A stretch of 48,178 bases of DNA from Devosia insulae DS-56 (GTDB taxonomy: Bacteria; Pseudomonadota; Alphaproteobacteria; Rhizobiales; Devosiaceae): assembly GCF_000970465.2 (NCBI RefSeq), contig NZ_LAJE02000080.1:1-48178 (forward strand). The letters are read 5' to 3'. Positions 41,633 to 48,178 of this stretch are shown piece by piece. How positions within the stretch are numbered: position 1 is the first letter of the stretch; each line of letters begins with the position of its first letter. Under the pieces are notes generated by a model that was not told the origin of the DNA, did no database searches, and worked only from the letters and a program-made list of their open reading frames with translations. A program made the position numbers and the translations under genes.

Positions 41633-42587
41633 GGGTGGGGCTCGCTGGTTTGGCGCCCGATGGCGCAGTGCTTCGGGCTTCGAGGCGCCAGCGCTGGTTG
41701 GGATCGAGCGCGATGCGCATCCAGCCCGAAAGCAGGTTCAGCGCCAGCGCGGTGATGACGATCAGGAGGCCCGGCCAGAAGGCCAGCCACCAGGCGGTGG
41801 TGAGGTAGGGGCGGCCCTGCGCCACCATCAGGCCCCAGGTGATATCGGGCGGCTGCACGCCGATGCCGAGAAAGCTCAGCGAGCTTTCGGCCAGCATGAC
41901 GAAGGCGAAATCGAGCGTCGCGATGGTCAGGAGGGTCGGCGCCACCACCGGCAGGATGTGGCGGAAGATGATGCGGCGATGCGAGGCGCCCATCACCACC
42001 GCGGCCTGGACGAACATCCGCTCGCGCACTTCCAGCACTTCGGCGCGGGTGGTGCGGAGGTAAATCGGGATGCGGGTGATGGCGAGCACCAGGATCATGT
42101 TGGGGATCGAGGGCCCGAGCACGTAGAGCACCACCACGGCGAGCAGCAGCGAGGGGAACGACATGATGACGTCGGCGAGCCGCATGATCACCTGCGAGGT
42201 GGTCTTGCCCATATAGCCGGCGACCAGCCCGGCGGCAGCGCCGACCAAAGCCGCCGCGGCGACGGTGCCGGCGGCGATCAGGATGGTCGAATGCGCGGCA
42301 ACGATCAGCCGGGCCAGCATCGGCCGGCCCAGCGAGTCGCCGCCGAGGAAGAACTGCCAGCCGCGGGCGAAGCTGAAGGGGGCAAAGTTGCGCCCCCTGA
42401 GGTTCTGGTCATTGGCCATTTCGCCCAGCAAAGCCGGGCCGAGCAGCGCCGCGACGACGATCAGCAGCAGGATCACCGCCGAGGCGAAGGCGAGCTTGTC
42501 GCGCCACAGCATGGCGAGCAAAGGCGGCGCGGCGCGCGGGGCCGGAGCGGGGGATTTGGCGAGCGACGTATCGGTCACGGGCGACAT
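41625..42587 (-). CDS. ABC permease, DppC-like
   Basis: A 320-residue membrane protein. Its N-terminus (SLAKSPAPAPRAAPPLLAMLWRDKLAFASAVILLLIVVAALLGP) has the charged extension and first segment typical of DppC subunits. The central TREVLEVRERMFVQAAVVMGASHRRIIFRHILPV segment is the EAA loop, and PDITWGLMVAQGRPYLTTAWWLAFWPGLLI is the usual C-terminal block. It follows DppB by five bases and overlaps the ATPase gene. Confidence 0.93.
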   Translation of the reverse strand: MSPVTDTSLAKSPAPAPRAAPPLLAMLWRDKLAFASAVILLLIVVAALLGPALLGEMANDQNLRGRNFAPFSFARGWQFFLGGDSLGRPMLARLIVAAHSTILIAAGTVAAAALVGAAAGLVAGYMGKTTSQVIMRLADVIMSFPSLLLAVVVLYVLGPSIPNMILVLAITRIPIYLRTTRAEVLEVRERMFVQAAVVMGASHRRIIFRHILPVVAPTLLTIATLDFAFVMLAESSLSFLGIGVQPPDITWGLMVAQGRPYLTTAWWLAFWPGLLIVITALALNLLSGWMRIALDPNQRWRLEARSTAPSGAKPASPTHG

Positions 42588-42591
42588 GTCC

Positions 42592-43506
42592 TTAGTGCCG
42601 GATGCGCGGATCGAGCAGCGAATAGCCGATGTCGATCAGGATGTTCATGAGGAAGATGGCGAGGGCGGTGACCATGATTGCCGCCAGCACGACGTTGAAA
42701 TCGCGCTGCAGGATCGAGTCGATCATCAGCTTGCCGACGCCGGGGAAGCCGAAAATGGTTTCGACGATCACCGCGCCATTGAGCATGGCCGCGGCCTGGT
42801 CGCCGATCACGGTGATGACCGGCAGCATGCCGTTGCGCAGCGTGTGGACGAAGATCAGCGGCAGGTTCTTCACCCCCTTGGCGCGCGCCGTCTTCACATA
42901 GGGGGCGCTCAGTGCCGACAGCATCGAGCCGCGCACCACCTGCACCACGAGGCCGAAGGGCCGGATGAACAGCACGGCGATCGGCAGCACCCAGTGGAGC
43001 GGCGTGCCCACACCGGAGGTCGGCACCCAGCCGAGGCCGATCGAGAACACCACGATGGCGACGATGGCGATCCAGAAATCCGGCGCGGAAGCGCCGACCA
43101 GCGAGACGATCGAGACCAGCCGGTCGAAAAAGCCGCCGACCCTGAAGGCGGCGAGCGAGCCGAGGACGATGGCGGCGACGACGACGATCGCCATGGTGAT
43201 GAGCGCCAGCGGCAGGGTCCAGGCATAGGCCTCGAGCACCACTTGGAGGGCAGGGCGGGCCTTGCGCAGGCTGTCGCCGAAATCGAGCTGCAGCAGATCG
43301 AGCAGGTAGCGCCAGAACTGCTCGATGATCGGCAGGTCGAGCCCGTGCAGCGCCCGGAACTCCTGTTTCATCTGCTCGGTGGCGTCGATCGGCAGGAACA
43401 GCACGGCCGGGTCGCCGGTCAGGCGCGACAGGAAGAACACCAGCACCATCAGCCCGAACAGGGAGAGGAGGCTGGCGATCGCGCGTTGTCCGATCAGTCT
43501 GGTCAT
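42592..43506 (-). CDS. ABC permease, DppB-like
   Basis: A 304-residue membrane protein with the DppB opening RLIGQRAIASLLSLFGLMVLVFFLSRLTGDPAVLFLP. YVKTARAKGVKNLPLIFVHTLRNGMLPVITVIGDQ is the EAA-type loop and VIVETIFGFPGVGKLMIDSI the conserved C-terminal element. It is the first permease after the binding protein, separated from it by a strong hairpin. Confidence 0.93.
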   Translation of the reverse strand: MTRLIGQRAIASLLSLFGLMVLVFFLSRLTGDPAVLFLPIDATEQMKQEFRALHGLDLPIIEQFWRYLLDLLQLDFGDSLRKARPALQVVLEAYAWTLPLALITMAIVVVAAIVLGSLAAFRVGGFFDRLVSIVSLVGASAPDFWIAIVAIVVFSIGLGWVPTSGVGTPLHWVLPIAVLFIRPFGLVVQVVRGSMLSALSAPYVKTARAKGVKNLPLIFVHTLRNGMLPVITVIGDQAAAMLNGAVIVETIFGFPGVGKLMIDSILQRDFNVVLAAIMVTALAIFLMNILIDIGYSLLDPRIRH

Positions 43507-43531
43507 GGCGCTCTGGGTTTCCTTATGGGCA

Positions 43532-43560
43532 GCGGCGCCGGACGCGGGGTCCGGCGCCGC
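43532..43560. terminator. Strong intercistronic hairpin after the binding-protein gene
   Basis: GCGGCGCCGGAC and GTCCGGCGCCGC form a perfect 12-bp, GC-only stem (bar one A-T pair) with a five-base loop. It lies 24 bp after the binding-protein stop and 26 bp before the DppB-like start. No T tract follows. It probably stabilises the abundant binding-protein mRNA and lowers permease expression. Confidence 0.65.
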
Positions 43561-43583
43561 CAGCAGTTTAGTCTCGAACCGGC

Positions 43584-45089
43584 TTACTTGAAGCCGATCT
43601 CGCTCAGCTGCAGCTGCTGGTTGGTGGCGATGGTCGGAGTGAAGGCGAGCCGCTCGCTCACCCGGCTATGGCCGACCATGTGGAACAGCAGGGCGTCGGC
43701 GACGATGTCCTTCTGCACATAGGCGAACAGCTCCGACCAGAGCGCGGCGCGCTCCTCGCCGGTCGCGGCGCTGGCCTTTTCGATCAGCGCATCGACCTTG
43801 GGGTCGTTGACGCCCGACTGGGTGCCCTGGCTGTGATACTTGAAGTACATCGAGAACACCGGATCGCCGCGCGAGTTATCGTGCTGGGCGACGACGAGCT
43901 GGGCCGGACGCCCCTCGGGATAGGGCTTGGAATAGAACTGCTCGTGCTCGGCCACTTCGACCATGCGCAGGCTGGCGTTGAAGCCGGCTTCGTTGAGCAT
44001 GTCGACCAGCGCCTCACCCACTTCGGTGACGTGCGGGAAGTTCTCGGTGCGGGCGATCACTTCGACCGGCGCCTTGACGTTGACGCCATCGGCGGCGGCA
44101 GCGGCGAGCAGCGCCTTGGCGCCTTCGAGATCATAGGCCGGCGGGGTGAGGGTGGCGTTCCAGCCCAGCGTCGTCGGCGGCACCATGGCGACGGCGAGCT
44201 CGGTGCCGGCGGCGAGCACGGTGCCGATAAAGGCCTCGCGGTCGATGGCGGCATTGAGCGCCTGGCGGACGCGCAGGTCACCCATCGGCTCGACGGTCTG
44301 GTCGATGCGGAGGTAGACGGTTTCCGAGTTGGGGTAGGTGAAATCGGTCTTCGGGTTGGTGGCTTCCACCTCGGTGATCTGCGGGGCGATATCGGCTTCG
44401 CCGGCTTCCACCATGGCGGCGCGCACGGCCGGCTCGGAGCGGAACAGGTAGGTCGCCTTGGTCACCGCGGGGGCAGTGCCCCAATAATCGTCGCGGCGGG
44501 TCAAAACGATCTGCTGGCCGGCGGTCCACTCGGTCATCTTAAAGGGGCCGGTGCCGATCGGATCGCGCACGAACTCGATCGGCGTCTCGGAGGGAACGAT
44601 GGTGACCAGCGACATCAACAGCGGCAGGATCGGCTGCGCCGGCGTGGCGGTGACGTCGATGGTGTTGGCATCGACAATGTTGAAATCGAGCTTGGTGTCG
44701 GCGAAGTAGCGCTTGGACTCGCAGGTGATCTGGTCGCTGAACACCCGATCGAACGAGTGCTTGACGTCGGCGGCGTCAAAATCGCTGCCATCGGAGAATT
44801 TGACGCCCGGATGCAGCTTGAACTGCCAGGTGCCGTCGCCCTTGTCTTCCCAGCTGTCGGCGAGGCGCGGCATCAGCCCCTTGTCGCCGCGCACGTCGAG
44901 CTCGGTCAGCGTCTCGGAGATGTTCTCCATGATGACGCGGCCGATATTGGAGCGGGTCGCCATGCAGGGCTCGACGAGGTCGAGTTCTTCGCTGAGCACC
45001 ACGGTAATGTCGGTATTGGACTGCGCCATGGCGGGGGCAACCAGCCCCGTAGCCATGAGGGCGCCGGCCAGAACGTTCTTGATGATCAA
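43584..45089 (-). CDS. ABC substrate-binding protein, family 5 (DppA/OppA-like)
   Basis: A 501-residue periplasmic protein with a signal peptide (VLAGALMATGLVAPAMA before QSNTD). It has the SBP family 5 segments: MPRLADSWEDKGDGTWQFKLHPGVKFSDGSDFDAADVKHSFDR, GTGPFKMTEW and VRQALNAAIDREAFI. This family binds peptides but also oligosaccharides, opines and sugar acids. The neighbouring kinase, dehydrogenase and aldolase genes suggest that its ligand is a sugar-acid-type compound; that is inference. It heads the minus-strand arm of the divergent locus. Confidence 0.9.
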   Translation of the reverse strand: MIIKNVLAGALMATGLVAPAMAQSNTDITVVLSEELDLVEPCMATRSNIGRVIMENISETLTELDVRGDKGLMPRLADSWEDKGDGTWQFKLHPGVKFSDGSDFDAADVKHSFDRVFSDQITCESKRYFADTKLDFNIVDANTIDVTATPAQPILPLLMSLVTIVPSETPIEFVRDPIGTGPFKMTEWTAGQQIVLTRRDDYWGTAPAVTKATYLFRSEPAVRAAMVEAGEADIAPQITEVEATNPKTDFTYPNSETVYLRIDQTVEPMGDLRVRQALNAAIDREAFIGTVLAAGTELAVAMVPPTTLGWNATLTPPAYDLEGAKALLAAAAADGVNVKAPVEVIARTENFPHVTEVGEALVDMLNEAGFNASLRMVEVAEHEQFYSKPYPEGRPAQLVVAQHDNSRGDPVFSMYFKYHSQGTQSGVNDPKVDALIEKASAATGEERAALWSELFAYVQKDIVADALLFHMVGHSRVSERLAFTPTIATNQQLQLSEIGFK

Positions 45090-45436
45090 GGCATCCTCCC
45101 AACGCAGCTTTCACGATCTGGCGCGGGCCGAGCTGCGAACAACCCACGCGAAACTCCCGGCGCCGAATTGCCAGCGCCCGGCGCCGCCCCGTGCGGTCGC
45201 CTCGATGCCGCTCAGGCGGTCACCGATCGGGCTGCACCTAACCCGAGTGCAGCGAAGGTTGTCAAATTAAAAGTGTATGAACGAGCCTTTTGGTTGCGCG
45301 AAAGAACGCTAATGCATTGAAAATGCGTAGATATATTTCGCGTCAGATCAAGGTGGAAGTTGCTGACAACCGTGATAATAACTTGACAACATGTGTTTCG
45401 GTGTGACTTTTGCGGCCAACAGCAAATGGGGGAGAG
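45090..45436. promoter_or_regulatory. Divergent control region of the acid-sugar locus
   Basis: The 347-bp gap is strongly AT-rich in its middle (45255-45400). GTTGTCAA (45258-45265) and TTGACAAC (45383-45390) are exact inverted copies, and TGACAAC recurs at 45364-45370. On the minus strand TTGACA (45264-45259) followed 17-18 bases later by TTAGGT could be the -35/-10 of the binding-protein gene; the other copy could be the -35 of the plus-strand genes. GntR/FCD operators often contain TTGTC/GACAA half-sites, so these may also be regulator sites. Confidence 0.5.
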
Positions 45437-46609
45437 ATGACTCCGGACGAGATCGCCGCGCGGATGAATGGTCGGTTGGTCGGCACCGCCGATGGCCGCT
45501 ACGAGGCGTTTCTCGCCTCGCCCATGGTGCAGAACCACGCTGCCTTCATCGAGCTGATGGATGACGGCACGCTCGCCTGCCTGTGGTTCGGCGGCACGCT
45601 CGAAGGCAAGTCGGATATCTCGATCCACGGCACGGTGCTGGCGCCGGGCGCCGAGGCGTTCGGTCCGACGGTGCAGCTCAGCCACGATACCGAGCGCTCG
45701 GAGCAGAACCCGGTGCTGGCGCGGGACGCCGAGGGGAATTGGCAGCTGATCCATACCGCCCAGCCGGCCGGCAACCAGGATGAATGCCTGCTGCGCAGCC
45801 GGCCCATCCGCCTCGAGGGCGACCGGCTGGTCGGCAGAGCGCCGCGCGACCTCGACCTGCCGCTTGGCACGTTCGTCCGCGCCCGCTTCGTTCGCCGCAA
45901 GGATGGGGCGACGCTGATGCCGGTGTTCCGCTGCATCTCGCGGCCCGGGCAGCGCTGGAACGGCAGCCACGATACCGCCGGCGTCGCGGTCAGCCATGAT
46001 GACGGCCGAAACTGGGTGCTCAGCGAAGTGCCTGATTCGATCGGCTCGGTGCACATGACCATCGTGCCGCTCGATGGCGATCACCTCGCCGCCTTCTACC
46101 GCCGCCGGCAATCCGATTTCGTCCACCGTTCGGAAAGCCGCGATGGCGGGTTCAGCTGGTCGGCGCCGGCGCCGACCGATGTGCCCAACAACAACTCGTC
46201 GATCAACGTCATCCGCCTCGCCGACGGCCGGCTCGCCATGGTGGGCAACCCGACCTCCGCCGCGACTTCGGCCGATCGCCGGGTGTCGCTCTATGACGAG
46301 ATCGAAGCCGGCGACGACCGCCCCGACGCCAGCGGTGGCTGCGCTCCGGTGTGGGGCGTGCCGCGCGCCCCGCTGACGCTCAGCGTCTCATCGGATGGCG
46401 GGCTCACCTGGCCGCTCCGCCGCATCATCGACGACAGCCCCGGCACCTGCCTCACCAACAATTCGGTCGATGGGCGGAACAAGGAGCTGTCCTACCCATA
46501 CCTCCTGGAAGGGCCGGACGGCGCGCTGCATGTCGCCTACACCTACTTCCGGCGCGCCATCAAATATGTCCGTCTCCCCCAGGGATGGATCGACGGAGAA
46601 CACTCGTGA
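45437..46609 (+). CDS. Cytoplasmic sialidase-like (BNR/Asp-box) propeller protein
   Basis: The ATG at 45437 with GGGGGAGAG just upstream is preferred over a TTG nine codons earlier. The 390-residue protein has several Asp-box motifs: [16 protein letters not shown] and SSDGGLTW, plus the [24 protein letters not shown] opening typical of the bacterial exo-sialidase-like group. There is no signal peptide, so it would act inside the cell. In this operon it is coupled to the PdxA2-like dehydrogenase (GTGA overlap), which suggests it releases or hydrates a sugar acid from an imported conjugate. Activity on sialic acid is not shown. Confidence 0.83.
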   Translation: MTPDEIAARMNGRLVGTADGRYEAFLASPMVQNHAAFIELMDDGTLACLWFGGTLEGKSDISIHGTVLAPGAEAFGPTVQLSHDTERSEQNPVLARDAEGNWQLIHTAQPAGNQDECLLRSRPIRLEGDRLVGRAPRDLDLPLGTFVRARFVRRKDGATLMPVFRCISRPGQRWNGSHDTAGVAVSHDDGRNWVLSEVPDSIGSVHMTIVPLDGDHLAAFYRRRQSDFVHRSESRDGGFSWSAPAPTDVPNNNSSINVIRLADGRLAMVGNPTSAATSADRRVSLYDEIEAGDDRPDASGGCAPVWGVPRAPLTLSVSSDGGLTWPLRRIIDDSPGTCLTNNSVDGRNKELSYPYLLEGPDGALHVAYTYFRRAIKYVRLPQGWIDGEHS

Positions 46610-47556
46610 GCGACATTATCGGCATCACCATGGGCGACCCGGCCGGGGTCGGCCCGGAAATCTCGGTCAAGGCGGTGGCCGAGATGCGCGCCGAGGACCG
46701 CGCCCGCACCCGCATCTATGGCAACCGCGCGACGCTGGAGCAGGCGCTGGCGGCGACCGGGCTGGGGCTAGAACTCGATGGCCTGGTGATCGACCTGCCG
46801 GTCGAAGGCGGCCCGTTGCCCTGGGGCAAGCTCGATCCGCGCGCCGGCGATGCAGCGTTCCGCTTCATCGAAAAGGCGGTGCGCGATGCCGAGGCCGGCC
46901 TGATCGGCTGCATCGTCACCGCGCCGATCAACAAGGAAGCGCTGAACCGCGCCGGCCACCACTATGATGGCCATACCGGCATGCTGGCGGCGCTGACCGG
47001 GCAGAAATCGGCCTTCATGCTGCTGGGCTCGGAGCGGCTGAAGGTGATCCATGTGTCGACGCATGTGTCGCTCAAAACCGCCATCGACCGCGCCACGCCC
47101 GAGCGCATCCTCGCCACCATCCGCGCCGGCAACGCGCACCTGAAGCGGATCGGCTATGCCAGCCCACGCATCGCGGTGGCCGGCATCAACCCGCATTGCG
47201 GCGAGAACGGTCTGTTCGGCAGCGAGGACGACCAGCAGGTGGTGCCGGCCGTCGCCATGGCGCGGGCCGAAGGCATCAATGCCGAGGGGCCGATCTCGGC
47301 CGATACGGTCTATCACCGCGCCTATAACGGCGCCTTCGACCTGGTGATCGCCCAGTATCACGATCAGGGCCACATCCCGATCAAGCTCGTCGCCTTCGAT
47401 ACCGCGGTGAACGTGTCGCTGGGCCTGCCGATCGACCGCACCTCGGTCGACCACGGCACCGCCTTCGATATCGCCGGCACCGGCAAGGCCAACCACACCA
47501 ACATGAATTCCGCCATTGCCTATGCGCGGCGTCTCGTTGCGGGGATGAAGTCATGA
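46606..47556 (+). CDS. pdxA2: PdxA2-type 4-phospho-sugar-acid dehydrogenase
   Basis: The GTG at 46606 overlaps the previous stop; the longer frame from 46351 is over the sialidase-like gene. The 316-residue product begins [18 protein letters not shown], the PdxA signature. It continues with [24 protein letters not shown] and [12 protein letters not shown] (metal-binding His residues), [13 protein letters not shown], and [25 protein letters not shown]. PdxA2 enzymes oxidise and decarboxylate D-threonate- or erythronate-4-phosphate, giving dihydroxyacetone phosphate. The pairing with a DUF1537 kinase supports this over pyridoxine synthesis. Confidence 0.92.
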   Translation: MSDIIGITMGDPAGVGPEISVKAVAEMRAEDRARTRIYGNRATLEQALAATGLGLELDGLVIDLPVEGGPLPWGKLDPRAGDAAFRFIEKAVRDAEAGLIGCIVTAPINKEALNRAGHHYDGHTGMLAALTGQKSAFMLLGSERLKVIHVSTHVSLKTAIDRATPERILATIRAGNAHLKRIGYASPRIAVAGINPHCGENGLFGSEDDQQVVPAVAMARAEGINAEGPISADTVYHRAYNGAFDLVIAQYHDQGHIPIKLVAFDTAVNVSLGLPIDRTSVDHGTAFDIAGTGKANHTNMNSAIAYARRLVAGMKS

Positions 47557-48178
47557 ATCCTGCCACCACGTTCCCCGTCCACGGCGTGTTCAGCGCCGCG
47601 GCGACGCCGGTCCTTGCCAATGGCGGGCCGGACCACGCGAGTTTTGCGAGCCACGCCAAGGCGTTGCTGGCGGAAGGCTGCGACGGCATTGCGCTCTTGG
47701 GCACCACCGGGGAAGCCAACTCGTTCAGCCTGATGCAGCGCCGCCAGCTGCTCGAGCACGTCATCACCGCCGGGGTCGATCCCAGCCGGCTGTTGCCCGG
47801 GACGTCGCAGACCAATGTCGCCGATACGGTGGCGCTGACCCGGCATGCGCTCGATGCGGGCGTTGCCGCCAGCGTCGTGCTGCCGCCCTTCTACTACAAG
47901 GGGGTGAGCGACGAGGGGCTGTTCCGCTTTTATGCCGAGGTGATCGAGGGGGTGGCGAGCGATAGCTTGCGCGTCGTGCTCTACCACATCCCGCCGATCG
48001 CCCAGGTCGGCATCTCGCTCGAGCTGACCGCCCGGCTGCGCGAGGCGTTTCCTGATATCGTCATCGGGGTCAAGGACAGTTCGGGCAAGCTCGAAAGCAT
48101 GGCGGGTTTCGCCTCGGCGTTCGAGAATTTCGCCGTGCTGGCCGGCGCCGACCCGCTGATGCTGGCGCTGCTGAGGGC
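47553..48178 (+). CDS. DapA-family aldolase/lyase, partial (3' end outside window)
   Basis: The ATG at 47553 overlaps the pdxA2 stop (ATGA). About 208 residues are visible. The barrel has [18 protein letters not shown] (the pyruvate/keto-acid-binding TTGE), VLYHIPP with the catalytic Tyr, and VIGVKDSSG with the Schiff-base Lys. DapA-family members include sialate lyase, keto-deoxy sugar-acid aldolases and dehydratases as well as lysine synthesis enzymes. In this operon an aldolase or dehydratase for a sugar acid is the likely role. The remaining third of the protein is beyond base 48178. Confidence 0.9.
   Translation, partial: MNPATTFPVHGVFSAAATPVLANGGPDHASFASHAKALLAEGCDGIALLGTTGEANSFSLMQRRQLLEHVITAGVDPSRLLPGTSQTNVADTVALTRHALDAGVAASVVLPPFYYKGVSDEGLFRFYAEVIEGVASDSLRVVLYHIPPIAQVGISLELTARLREAFPDIVIGVKDSSGKLESMAGFASAFENFAVLAGADPLMLALLR

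Noticed and set aside
46606-47556. Pyridoxine synthesis PdxA
   Set aside because: The sequence is in the PdxA superfamily, but the DUF1537 kinase and transporter context points to the PdxA2 sugar-acid branch.
1-48178. tRNA, rRNA, CRISPR, insertion sequence or phage genes
   Set aside because: No cloverleaf-like sequence, regularly spaced repeats, transposase or integrase motifs were found on reading both strands; the Tn5 mosaic end at 55-73 is library adapter, not a transposon.

Overview
The window looks like high-GC chromosomal DNA from an alphaproteobacterium of the Hyphomicrobiales, most likely a Devosia-like genus. This rests on the complete GlpRDSTPQ-DUF2160-GlpV glycerol operon, the density of sugar and peptide ABC transporters with LacI, DeoR and GntR regulators, small proteins of a rhizobial type, and tightly overlapping ATGA-style operons. 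Taxonomy is inferred from gene content only. No rRNA, tRNA, CRISPR array, insertion sequence or prophage was recognised.

Bases 1-73 are not genome. They read as an error-containing Illumina P5 / i5 index / Nextera Read-1 adapter, so genomic sequence starts at about base 74. Directly next to it is the most unusual locus, 74-6431. It is a probable azole/azoline RiPP (TOMM/LAP) biosynthetic cluster: a divergent, C-terminally truncated, signal-peptide-bearing candidate precursor; an ATP-grasp protein with a TPR-like N-terminus; a fused ocin-ThiF/YcaO cyclodehydratase; a SagB-type FMN dehydrogenase; and a membrane acyltransferase. The four plus-strand genes overlap one another. Their base and codon use is less GC-biased than the rest, and a decayed VOC-family gene lies at the right edge.

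7183-8930 holds small hypothetical genes. 8986-13790 is a carbohydrate operon: type I phosphomannose isomerase, a large GT4 glycosyltransferase with an extra alpha-hairpin domain, a GH130 phosphorylase and a small protein. 14407-21643 (minus strand) is a xylose/ribose-type ABC operon with two tandem binding proteins, an ATPase with a substituted Walker A lysine, a permease, an aldo/keto reductase and a LacI regulator. 21804-28499 is a divergent sugar locus: LacI regulator, propeller-type glycosidase-like protein and esterase on minus; a complete CUT1-type ABC transporter on plus; two matching operator palindromes between them.

28565-37039 (minus) is glpR-glpD-glpS-glpT-glpP-glpQ-DUF2160-glpV, for glycerol uptake and oxidation. 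37302-38219 is a cation diffusion facilitator preceded by a MerR-type metal promoter. 38285-48178 is an acid-sugar locus. On minus: a binding protein, two permeases, a double ATPase of the oligopeptide type, a DUF1537 kinase and a GntR/FCD regulator. On plus: a sialidase-like propeller protein, a PdxA2-type dehydrogenase and a DapA-family aldolase that runs off the window. The two arms diverge from 45090-45436.
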